From NCBI GenBank assembly GCA_002353485.1, contig DEJS01000002.1:3536-32234 (forward strand): 28,699 bases of DNA, given 5' to 3'. The notes under the pieces were generated by a model. The model was not told where the DNA came from. It did no database searches and saw only the letters and a program-made list of their open reading frames with translations. This document shows, piece after piece, positions 21,701 through 28,699 of this stretch (positions are counted from its first letter, which is position 1; each line of letters begins with the position of its first letter). The position numbers and the translations under genes are program-made. This DNA is from Prevotella sp. UBA2742 (lineage in GTDB: Bacteria; Bacteroidota; Bacteroidia; Bacteroidales; Bacteroidaceae).

Positions 21701-24700
21701 CACTCGTCTTTCGGCACTATATCCGTGCTTTCAAACTGTGCGTTGGCAATGGTCACCTTCACGTGGCCGGCATCGTCGATGCCCAGCGCGAAGTTGTCCG
21801 TGCCGGCGCCCTGGTGGAGGATGGTGCCCGGGTCGTGCCAGTTCAGCCAGAAGTCCATGGCAAAGTCGCCCTTCAGGAACACGGGGTTCACCGTCCTCGG
21901 CATATCGAGGAAGGGGATGATCTGGTAGGCCACGTCGTGGTTCACCTCGCTGTTGTTCAGCTTCGCCGTGACGATGACGTTGGCGTCGCCCACGTAGCCC
22001 GGCACGATGTCCTCGTTGAACTCGATGGCTAGCTGGTCGCCATAGCTCAGGATGCCGTTGGCAGGCGCGGGTGTGTAGAGGCTGCGGGGGCTGCTCATGT
22101 CCTTGATGACAGTGATGACGTCGCTGTACACACAGACATTCTCCGTGCCATAGGGCGTGGTGGTGAAGGCGCGGAACTCGTAGTCGCCCTCAGGGAACGA
22201 GAGGTTGCTCTTCATCTTCGCGGCATATAGCAGGTCGCCCGACTCGGGCAACAGGGCGTTGCTGACGGTGTCGCGGCCGATGGTGTCGGTGGGATTGACC
22301 CACCACGTAAACAGGTCGGTCCACTGCGTGTTGCCCTGGAAGCGGTACTGCACGCCGACGTTCTTCAGGTTCTTGAACTGGCGGTTGAAGCCGGAGAGCT
22401 TCATGTCCAGGATGCCGTCCTCGCGGTCGTTGTTGAGCACGGGCTCCTGGATGGCGAGGCTGATGGACGACGACGACGGCTTGAAGTGGACGTTCAGCTT
22501 ACACTCGTCGTAGATGGAGAAAGGCTGATACTGCGATTCAAACCATATCGTGATGCCTTCGTAGTCGAGCACGCTCTGGTCGGTCTGGCGCACGGTGATG
22601 ACCTTCTTCACCGTCTCGCCGGCGGGTATGTAGATGCCGCGACCGTTGGCGGGAACGCCGTCCATCAGCACCTGCAGTCCCTTCTTGTTGAAAGTCTCCG
22701 CAATATCCAAGATGTAGGTGAAGTGCGTTGTCTGATTGGTTGTCGTGCCGTTGGTCAGGTGCAGCGTGAACTGTCCCGTACCGCCCGCAGGCACATCGGT
22801 CAGCGTGGCGCTCGTGGCACCAATCTCGCCGTCGGTGCTGATGCGGATGACGGGCTGCTCCATGCGCTCCGTGCCGTAGGAGATGACGTGCTTCTTCTCC
22901 GGCTCGTAGTATTCGGCCAGCACTTCACCCTCGTAGGGGTTGTAGCTCTGGCCGCCGCGCAGCACGAAGATGTCGCCCCAGCCACGCGGCGACTTGTAGA
23001 TGTCCACACTGAAGTCGGTGCCTGAGTTGCCGTCGTTCAGCTCGTAGTCAAACTCGACGTAGTCATGCTGGTTGTCATCCGCGTCGCCTCTTACACTGCT
23101 GCCCGTGTATCCGGCTTCTCCCTTGAGAACCAAGTTGCTGCCAAATGTTCCTCCTGCTTTCACACCAAGACCAATCTTGCCACCGCCAACAATACCAGCC
23201 TTGCGAGAATAGTTTTGAGTTTTGGCCCATGTGGTGTCGCGGCGTTCAGAGTAGCTATAGCTGGAGCCACCGTCGAACGAGCGGTTCTCCTTCAGGTATG
23301 TTTCGCGCGCAGACATGGCCTCTATCTTGTCCAGCTCGTTTTCGGCCAACAGATTCTTCCAGTTCTCCACCGAACCGTTGTAGTACATCACCATGTCTTG
23401 CGACTTACCTTTCGTGCCGGGCTTCCACACGTAGGTGCCTTCCTTGCCATAGTCCTCTTCGGAGGGTTTCTTCCACGTCAAGTAGACATCCTGCTCACTG
23501 TTGTTCTCATAACTCTTGGCCGCAGCCTCGTCCATATATTCCAGCAGACTGTTGCGCGTGTCAATCAGTTTAGGTATCATCGTCTCCTCTATCTCGCGGG
23601 TGGTAAAGACGAAGTCGGTTTTGATCTTGTCGTTGATGGCCACGGCCTCCTTCAGCCCCAGGACGATGCCGCCGGCCTCGCGGTGGAAGCCCAGTTTGCG
23701 GCAGGTGCCCACGATGTAGTTGTGCGACTTGCCGATGAATACGTCGCCCTTGGCACCCACGTATTTCATGCCTGTACTGCTGCTGATGTTTTCGGCATGG
23801 GTCTCGACGAAGGTACTGTCATTGTTCGTCGTCCAGGTGAATGAGCCATGCTCACCCACCGTTGCAGTCTGCTCGGCTTTTTGGCTTGAGACGATGGCGA
23901 CACCAATACCATTGACGGTTTCCAATTCTGTACCAAAGAGCAGTTCAAACTCCATGGATTCTTCCACATAGGCTCCGTTTGACTCTCGCCATATTCTCGT
24001 ATTACTGGTGCCCGACTTCCACGTCACCTTGCCCTTGGCACCGGGCGGGTCGCGCAGCACCATATCCACGTGGTCGGGGCCTTCGGTTATGAAGTTGTCG
24101 CCGTTGGTCAGTTCGCCTAAGACGATGCCGTCGAACTGCTGTCCGCTGTAGGTGCGCTTGTTGCGCTCGAAGGTCATGCTGAAGCGGCGTGTGTAGGGAG
24201 CCGTCACGTTAGGCGCGCCAGTGGTGAAGGTGATGGTGTTACGTCCGTCCTCGTCCAGGCGCAACTGGGTGCGCTTCAGCCCGGAGATGTCGCCTTCCTT
24301 CAGATTAGTCAGGCTGGGGTCGATAACCTTTGCCACCACGTCCTGCGTGTTGCTCATCTCGTTGGCAATGGTCACCACCTGGCCGTTCAGCGGCACGACG
24401 TCATCGACGGCTTTGCCGCTGTCGTAGTTGGTATAGACCTCGAAGCCGTGTACGTCGAACTTGTATTCCTTGTTGCGGGCAAACACGGGGTAGCCGTAGG
24501 TGTAGGTGATGCTGCCGTCGTCCATCTTCTTCCAGATGTCGCTGATGGTCGTCGTCTCCGTGGTGCTCACGGCATAGTCGGCCATCTCCTGCTCGCCGAA
24601 GCCCTCGCTGCCTTTCTGCGTCACTACCAGTTGCGGTTCGGCAAAGTAGGTCTTCACCATCTTCGTGTTGTACTTGTAGTAGTTCCATACGGAGTCTCCA

Positions 24701-27700
24701 GTCTCTGTGGCCTGGCACAGCGAGTCGGTCATCTCCTTCAGCACGTTGCTCAGGTCTATCTGCGACAATGAGGCGAACTCGATGTGGTCCTTGTTTTTGG
24801 GCAGCTCTATGTCACTCACAATGTACTTCAGCGGCGGCAGCAGGGCCGAGAACTCGCCCGTGGCTGGGTCGGTCTCGATGTAGATTTTGCGTGCGTCGCT
24901 GCCTTCGTAGCCCGTCCATGTCGTGCTGTTGATGGAGGTGGTGTCGCTCTTCCAGATACGTCGCTCTGTGGCAGCGGTGCTGTGATCCTTGTCAAGGACG
25001 TTGAACAGCAGGCTTTCGTTGTTCATGCACAGTGTGATCTTGGCCTGACCGATGTTGTTGTTCGACGCGCCGAAGCCTACGGCCAGCGTGTCGTTCTTCT
25101 CACCGCCACTGACACGGCCCACGAAGTTCACCAGTGTGGAGTCGATGAAGTCGTGGCTGACATGGGCACTGAAATGGTACTTGCCAGCCGTCGGGAAGCG
25201 ACCGCCAGCCACCATGGTGTGCCCGTCTAATTTGGCCTCAACGTAGTGATTGCCGATAGGTACCGAGATGTTGTAATGTCCGTTGGCATCGGTGCGAACA
25301 ATCTGGCCGTCTTGCGTCTGAATATCGCCATCTACATACAGGGGTATGCCCTCAACAGGGATGTTGGTGCCGGCATAATAGATGTGGCCGTCCATGGGGA
25401 AGCTGGACACGTCCTCGAAGTCGGCAGCATGTACGAGTGCATCATTGCCCACATAGAGCAGCGTCTTGGCGGGCTTGAACTCGTGGACACCGTAGAGGGG
25501 AACTACCGTATAGGTGGTGCCTGCGCCGCTGTAGGGGATGCCCTGAATGATGTAGTTGCCTTCCGAATCGGTCTTCGCCTTCAGTTTCAGCGCACTGGGC
25601 GTGAGCGTCGAAGACTGGGCATTGCTGCCTATCAGGCCGTGGTGCTTATGGTAGTTGCTGCCGTCGCGCGAGTAGTCGAAGAACTGCGTGCGCAGACCCT
25701 CGTCGAAGGTCCAGTAGGTCTCTAACTGCTGTTCGTCGCCCACGAGCAGATGGTCGTAGTTGCCCACGACATCGGCCTCGCTGAGGCACTTCGCCCACAG
25801 GCGCAGCTCGTCGGCGGCGCCCTTGAAGCGGCCCAGCTCAAACTGGCTGGCATTGGTCAGCGGCCACTGGCTGCCGGCAATGGTCAGCGAGGCTTTCTTG
25901 ACGGCCCAGCCGCCAGCGCTGTTCAGCACGTAGCAGGTCAGCGTAGTGCCGCTGCGGGTCAGTGCCACGTGGTTGTAGCTCTCCTGCTGTAGGGTGATGC
26001 CGTCGAAGGTGTAGGTGGTGGTGCCGTTGCTGAAGGTCAGCTGGCCGGAAGCCGTCATGCCCAGGCCGGCATTGCCTCCGAAGTGGGCTATCAGGCTCTT
26101 GCTGAACGCTTCGGGATAGAGCCACATCTGGATGGAGAAGTCGCCGGCAAACAGTTTGGCTGCATAGTCGCCTGACGGGTATGCCCACGTCACGCCACCG
26201 GTAGCATCGGCGAAATAGATGGAGTGGTACTGGTCGGCCTCGCTGCCCTCGCTGTTGGTCATCGTCATCACCACATCGACACCCTGAACGGCGGTGCCCG
26301 TAGTGCCATAGGCTATGCGGCCCGTCACCGTTCCGGTGCTCTTGGCAAAACCAATGTTGGTCATTTCGCTGTTGACGGTGGTGCCGTCGTCGCACTTGTC
26401 CTCAACGGTGACGCGGTAGTCGTAGAAGACACCTGGCAGAGCCGTCGCGTCGGTATAGAACAGATACTCTTCGCTGCTCGACAGACGGGTCAGTGTCTCC
26501 CATGCCTCATTTTCCTGCTCGGCGTGCCGACGGTCAATGATGTAGGTCTTGGCATTTGTAACGCCCTGCTGGCCGACGTGCCACGACAGCTTCACCGAGC
26601 CTTCATAGACACCCTTCGAGGCATCGAGCGCGTAGAACTTCGTAGCCTCTCCAATGGCTTTCTTACTGACGCTATAGGTGTTGAGCACAGCGTCGCCAAT
26701 GACACCCTCTATGCGATAGGTTCGGGGCGCGCAGGCGCTCAGAGGCTCCTCGGTATAGGGCACGCCCGTCGCGGCGTCCACCTTGTTCTGCCGGTTGGTG
26801 TGCTGGTCGGTGGTGCGGTGCTCCCAGCGGAAGGAACTCTGGTTGTCGGCCGGCGTGAGGGTGTAGATGGGGTCCTTCTCGTCGTTTACGTAGATGCGGA
26901 ACTTGTGGCCGAAGCTCTTGGGATAGGCATCGGAAGTCCAGGTGAAGACGATGCGGTCCGTCAGCTGCTCCGCCTTGAGGTTGTTGACGGGCATCGTGCG
27001 CGTGGTGTTCACGGTGACGCTGGCCTTGCAGTCATCGCGCCGTGTCGTCACGTCCCAGAAGTTCGACACATAATAGACGTCATACACAGGCTTCGACTCA
27101 TTGCTGAAGCCAGTGTCGGCGTATGCACGCACGTTTTGAGCGAGCTCGGCTATCTTTTTCCCGTCGCGATAGACCACCCACTTGTAGTTGGAATAGTTGC
27201 CGGGGATGGTGCCTACGCTCCACGAGAGGTTCACCTTCTTGTCGCGTTGGTTGAACACGCCCTTCAGGTTGGTGGCCTTGACAATGGGCGGGTTGATGGT
27301 CACCGTCTTGCTGATCACATTACTGTTGTCGGCAAAGGTGTTGCCCGAGTATGTGCCATTAAGACGAGAGTCAACCTTATAGTTGCCTACGTTCGTGGCT
27401 GTGGGCACAGTACCCGACCAACTGCCGTCATTCACCCTGAACACCGTGTAGCCGACGTTATCGCTGATTGGATTATAGGTTATCAGCTTCTGACTATTGC
27501 CGTTGTAGGTAAGGTCCGAGGCGTAGGTGGGTTCTTTTTTCCACTTCGCCGTCTGCGTGGTGAAGTGCTGATGGATGAAGATATAGGTGGATACTCCAGC
27601 TCCTTTGTTCGTGTCGACGTAGCCACTGTACGAGCTGTTGCGCCAAGAGACGGCGAGAGAAGAATTGTCACCGTCATCAGTATTGCCGTTGGTGTTGATT

Positions 27701-28200
27701 GTTGTCGACAAGCGGGTCATCACGCGCTTGCTACCGCCGTAATCACTAAGGTTCTTGCGGTCGCGGGTGAAATAAATATATATATCATTCCCGTTAGAAC
27801 CTCTGTTGAGGTCGCCGTCGAACTTGCTGTCGTTGGTTGGCGCCTTGTAATAGGTGCGCCCATCAGAGGTAAAGGAATCCACTTTTTTATTCGACGCGCA
27901 GATGTCGGTAATGTAGTCCGAATAGGGGTTGGCAGTGCTACTGGTCTTGTAGGCAATGTGGACGTACCAGCCACCGTTACCTTGGTTGAGGTCTTGCTCG
28001 ACGACGGTCCACCCCTTGTTGGTGTACTCGTTCCTCAGGTTTTTCGCGTCAAGTCCGCTGATACCACAACCGAGGATCATCACATTGGTAATATACTCTT
28101 GCGCCCACGCCGTGCTTCCCCCTCCCACGAGGAGCAGGAGCATGAGCATGAGCACGTACAGCCCAAAGCCTCCGTGCCTGTTCTTAGTCTTTTTTCCCAT
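18736..28200 (-). CDS. Giant secreted multidomain LamG protein (3154 residues)
   Basis: A signal peptide (about 1-34, ending AWAQ) is followed by a region (about 36-160) with two copies of a DLNxGxxG motif: DLNQGNGGWYVHIAYK and DLNRGSNGNDIYIYF. This pattern is like MABP-type beta-prism domains. Then come an MBG-like domain (about 230-300, LTYNGNSQKLITY) and Fn3-like domains (about 305-640). There are three LamG/concanavalin-like domains (about 655-835, 2105-2260, 2290-2465), each ending in a YWTFDEG/YWPMDEG/YYPFEK motif. Carboxypeptidase-regulatory-like modules lie near 880 and 935-990, and a helical, charged section near 1525-1640. The C-terminal third has paired repeats AFIDGECRGVA/AYIGGECRGAT and NWNWVALG/GWNWIGYTP. 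The last 45 residues (WTLQGFKIGRKPTRPGVYIH, then GKKVTIKRVK) resemble C-terminal tails of Prevotella secreted proteins. It is likely a surface adhesin or glycan-binding protein, perhaps type IX secreted; this is inferred. Confidence 0.85.
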   Translation of the reverse strand: MGKKTKNRHGGFGLYVLMLMLLLLVGGGSTAWAQEYITNVMILGCGISGLDAKNLRNEYTNKGWTVVEQDLNQGNGGWYVHIAYKTSSTANPYSDYITDICASNKKVDSFTSDGRTYYKAPTNDSKFDGDLNRGSNGNDIYIYFTRDRKNLSDYGGSKRVMTRLSTTINTNGNTDDGDNSSLAVSWRNSSYSGYVDTNKGAGVSTYIFIHQHFTTQTAKWKKEPTYASDLTYNGNSQKLITYNPISDNVGYTVFRVNDGSWSGTVPTATNVGNYKVDSRLNGTYSGNTFADNSNVISKTVTINPPIVKATNLKGVFNQRDKKVNLSWSVGTIPGNYSNYKWVVYRDGKKIAELAQNVRAYADTGFSNESKPVYDVYYVSNFWDVTTRRDDCKASVTVNTTRTMPVNNLKAEQLTDRIVFTWTSDAYPKSFGHKFRIYVNDEKDPIYTLTPADNQSSFRWEHRTTDQHTNRQNKVDAATGVPYTEEPLSACAPRTYRIEGVIGDAVLNTYSVSKKAIGEATKFYALDASKGVYEGSVKLSWHVGQQGVTNAKTYIIDRRHAEQENEAWETLTRLSSSEEYLFYTDATALPGVFYDYRVTVEDKCDDGTTVNSEMTNIGFAKSTGTVTGRIAYGTTGTAVQGVDVVMTMTNSEGSEADQYHSIYFADATGGVTWAYPSGDYAAKLFAGDFSIQMWLYPEAFSKSLIAHFGGNAGLGMTASGQLTFSNGTTTYTFDGITLQQESYNHVALTRSGTTLTCYVLNSAGGWAVKKASLTIAGSQWPLTNASQFELGRFKGAADELRLWAKCLSEADVVGNYDHLLVGDEQQLETYWTFDEGLRTQFFDYSRDGSNYHKHHGLIGSNAQSSTLTPSALKLKAKTDSEGNYIIQGIPYSGAGTTYTVVPLYGVHEFKPAKTLLYVGNDALVHAADFEDVSSFPMDGHIYYAGTNIPVEGIPLYVDGDIQTQDGQIVRTDANGHYNISVPIGNHYVEAKLDGHTMVAGGRFPTAGKYHFSAHVSHDFIDSTLVNFVGRVSGGEKNDTLAVGFGASNNNIGQAKITLCMNNESLLFNVLDKDHSTAATERRIWKSDTTSINSTTWTGYEGSDARKIYIETDPATGEFSALLPPLKYIVSDIELPKNKDHIEFASLSQIDLSNVLKEMTDSLCQATETGDSVWNYYKYNTKMVKTYFAEPQLVVTQKGSEGFGEQEMADYAVSTTETTTISDIWKKMDDGSITYTYGYPVFARNKEYKFDVHGFEVYTNYDSGKAVDDVVPLNGQVVTIANEMSNTQDVVAKVIDPSLTNLKEGDISGLKRTQLRLDEDGRNTITFTTGAPNVTAPYTRRFSMTFERNKRTYSGQQFDGIVLGELTNGDNFITEGPDHVDMVLRDPPGAKGKVTWKSGTSNTRIWRESNGAYVEESMEFELLFGTELETVNGIGVAIVSSQKAEQTATVGEHGSFTWTTNNDSTFVETHAENISSSTGMKYVGAKGDVFIGKSHNYIVGTCRKLGFHREAGGIVLGLKEAVAINDKIKTDFVFTTREIEETMIPKLIDTRNSLLEYMDEAAAKSYENNSEQDVYLTWKKPSEEDYGKEGTYVWKPGTKGKSQDMVMYYNGSVENWKNLLAENELDKIEAMSARETYLKENRSFDGGSSYSYSERRDTTWAKTQNYSRKAGIVGGGKIGLGVKAGGTFGSNLVLKGEAGYTGSSVRGDADDNQHDYVEFDYELNDGNSGTDFSVDIYKSPRGWGDIFVLRGGQSYNPYEGEVLAEYYEPEKKHVISYGTERMEQPVIRISTDGEIGATSATLTDVPAGGTGQFTLHLTNGTTTNQTTHFTYILDIAETFNKKGLQVLMDGVPANGRGIYIPAGETVKKVITVRQTDQSVLDYEGITIWFESQYQPFSIYDECKLNVHFKPSSSSISLAIQEPVLNNDREDGILDMKLSGFNRQFKNLKNVGVQYRFQGNTQWTDLFTWWVNPTDTIGRDTVSNALLPESGDLLYAAKMKSNLSFPEGDYEFRAFTTTPYGTENVCVYSDVITVIKDMSSPRSLYTPAPANGILSYGDQLAIEFNEDIVPGYVGDANVIVTAKLNNSEVNHDVAYQIIPFLDMPRTVNPVFLKGDFAMDFWLNWHDPGTILHQGAGTDNFALGIDDAGHVKVTIANAQFESTDIVPKDEWVFFALSYNAAKMTFDILAQYGTTTVELFHDQPVTTQNVQVVNYASDNHLYLGHIWADMHGLSLYNICHDVHEAAATKYQAKDNYIYGLANYWPMDEGHGSVAADTRHTHDFKVYDSWTLNNRNYSLRINKPEGAQADITRLATGWSDSYAIELWYNKSGAKDEVVFETNASAEESKLRLRYDSVQSIVLDYGKKSMVVASHEDFPDLRRWHHVALNVVRGQAASFYLDGQRTAVIAERDVPPIEGSRLIVGKGNEAMAFADEVRIWHAALSESRLLRNIYNTIDTADVYSRGLVAYYPFEKTGEENGAVTKVPTMENMAPNLSAGSAKEIIFDKDNLMDHTPPLKNAPDETRLIASPVASERKVVINLTDVGITPRDIEGTTLNITVDRIHDLHGNTSLPIRWTAYVQQNTLKWTKDSVNIIKKYGDSHTFDVVIENKSGNTEYYTLYNMPQWLSLVGSTATDEINPLSTKVLRFQVNPLVPVGNYEVTIGVQGNNQILEPLRVVMKVSGEKPQWTVDPTLYEHQMNYIGQVRIGGILIENPESMVAAFIDGECRGVASPEQVRGAAYVTMTVYGNGDTDAGKPVSFRIWDASAGIAYTDVNVNAFNGSAVESTFQINVVRGSFDQPVIWTKGTDVEQNLKLTQNWNWVALGVRPADKRPAAVFPLLTPWNVFIKDKASTMIFCNGNNWMPEDAQIQAATMYKMKITPVVEGQQMPEQVPVTGEQLKLSKTPVMLTSGWNWIGYTPLTTMTVGEALAAANPQVGDCVKSQHGIAFYSQNGWEGSLKALESGHGYMYNSTADKEKSFFYPDATGTRRAAAANSSTSEATSSITSLFTLHSSLLTSYPDNMSMVIALKDGEQSVDTCEVAAYIGGECRGATRANGGLYYLIIAGEGSGQPLELRTCINGETVVIDNTQTYISDVNIGTPWNPYVIDLSAVLTGISTIAADDGDDDTDWWTLQGFKIGRKPTRPGVYIHHGKKVTIKRVK
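19172..19206. repeat. 7-base minisatellite (GTGAAGA)5 inside the giant gene
   Basis: Five consecutive 7-base units read GTGAGAA, three GTGAAGA and GTGAAGT. On the minus strand they encode SLFTLHSSLL (near residues 2995-3010), in a Ser/Ala/Thr-rich linker just before the last beta domain. Nearly the same peptide is encoded by the copy in the ABC transporter gene. Confidence 0.85.
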
Positions 28201-28343
28201 ATTTATTGTCGTTTAGTTTATTATTGTTATTATTATCATTAACCAAGTAAATCGGTCATTTTCTGCTCTCTCTTAGCAATAATTATCTCTCGGCTGAGCA
28301 TGTGATTTGTTTTAGTATGAGCCTCAAAACGATGAGTAGAAAA

Positions 28344-28427
28344 CTATTCAATATTTTCTTCCATTTCCTCGAAGCGGCGGGCATCGCTGCCACAGAGTAC
28401 TGGTGTTTCTGCGATTAGTAGTGCCAT
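28344..28427 (-). CDS. 27-residue ORF in the leader of the giant gene
   Basis: The ORF starts MALLIAETPVLCGSDARRFE and ends TAG. The MALxIAxTPVLxGxDAxxF start is reminiscent of the N-terminus of small Bacteroidota proteins that run to 60-80 residues elsewhere. Here the frame stops early, so it may be a remnant or a leader peptide. It begins 33 bases after a TACCTTTG -7 element. Expression is unproven. Confidence 0.35.
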   Translation of the reverse strand: MALLIAETPVLCGSDARRFEEMEENIE

Positions 28428-28459
28428 AATAAATACGTATTTAAGTTGAATATTCGGTG

Positions 28460-28467
28460 CAAAGGTA
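28460..28467 (-). promoter_or_regulatory. -7 element TACCTTTG upstream of the giant gene
   Basis: TACCTTTG on the minus strand is the only good Bacteroidota -7 element between the giant gene start (28200) and the window end. The expected -33 TTG is not obvious 20 bases upstream. It would drive the 27-codon ORF and, through a 250-base leader, the giant gene. Confidence 0.5.
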
Positions 28468-28677
28468 CAAAAATTATTCTATTTATGCTCCGATTCGGAA
28501 GAAAATCTTCTTTAAAGGACGTTTTTTGAGGTCTTTATGTCTCATCAATCTGTCATAATGTCATCCATCTACACCTCTGTTCAAGATAGAAGTGCAGCGG
28601 TCCGTGTCCCATGCATGAGGTAGTACTGATTGTTGTTGAAATTGCGGTGTAAAAGACAGCGCCTCGCGAGCGCTTGG

Positions 28678-28699
28678 CCTCGTTCTATCCTCGTTCTAT
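28678..28699. repeat. 11-base tandem repeat CCTCGTTCTAT (two copies, reaching the window end)
   Basis: Two exact copies of CCTCGTTCTAT abut each other and run to the last base, so more copies may follow outside. The first 18 bases are identical to 14481-14498. Confidence 0.75.

Larger units (their letters stand above)
28201..28699 (-). other. Long AT-rich leader and upstream region of the giant gene
   Basis: There is no convincing gene in these 499 bases. Next to the ATG the sequence is extremely AT-rich (28205-28245). A 27-codon ORF and a -7 element are listed separately, giving an untranslated leader of about 250 bases if that promoter is used. From 28530 to 28660 is an unassigned stretch with a short plus-strand ORF (28 codons, beginning MSHQSVIMSSIY) and a minus-strand ORF (20 codons, beginning MRHKDLKKRPLKK). 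The region ends with a GC-rich near-palindrome (AGCGCCTCGCGAGCGCT, 28658-28674) and an 11-base tandem repeat. Confidence 0.45.

Noticed and set aside
26224..28242. 672-codon plus-strand ORF antisense to the giant gene
   Set aside because: Its product is rich in Val, His, Gly and Arg with no domain, signal or repeat structure, and it mirrors the codon bias of the real minus-strand gene; it is a shadow frame.

Overview
The window looks like chromosomal DNA of a Bacteroidales bacterium, most likely Prevotella or a close relative (Segatella/Xylanibacter group). The evidence is the set of -7 promoter elements of the Bacteroidota type (TAnnTTTG, in the best cases with TTG or TTTG about 20 bases upstream), outer-membrane beta-barrel proteins with TonB-type plugs, a DUF4369 thioredoxin-fold lipoprotein, a membrane LytTR regulator beside a LiaF-like protein, and a secreted giant protein whose last residues resemble the C-terminal tails common in Prevotella secreted proteins. 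No tRNA, rRNA, CRISPR array or transposase gene was found.

Left part (1-8169): a minus-strand run of four genes, read from right to left: LiaF-like membrane protein, outer-membrane beta-barrel protein, secreted M13 zinc metallopeptidase, and a second, paralogous beta-barrel protein that leaves the window at base 1. Divergent from it is a membrane-bound LytTR regulator. Three 19-base direct repeats and a clear promoter lie in the shared intergenic region, so this is probably an envelope-response module.

Middle (8278-17369): carbohydrate and envelope genes. These are a periplasmic GH13 amylase/neopullulanase, a SGNH acetylesterase followed after 3 bases by a zinc-ribbon NUDIX hydrolase, and a divergent alpha/beta-hydrolase esterase. 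Then come a strong bidirectional terminator, a thioredoxin-fold lipoprotein that has lost its redox cysteines, and an amino-acid ABC transporter in which permease, two substrate-binding domains and ATPase form one polypeptide. A 28-residue lipoprotein-like ORF precedes the transporter.

Right part (17391-28699): a composition-shifted non-coding element, a VapBC-type toxin-antitoxin pair, a hairpin-rich spacer, and one 9.5-kb gene for a 3154-residue secreted protein. That protein has a beta-prism-like N-terminus, MBG/Fn3-like domains, three LamG-like lectin domains and a Prevotella-type C-terminal tail. Its long leader carries a Bacteroidota -7 element and a 27-codon ORF.

The most unusual signals are the same 7-base minisatellite (GTGAAGA)n inside two unrelated genes, where it encodes almost the same decapeptide; the single-chain ABC transporter; the giant LamG protein; and the element at 17391-17709.
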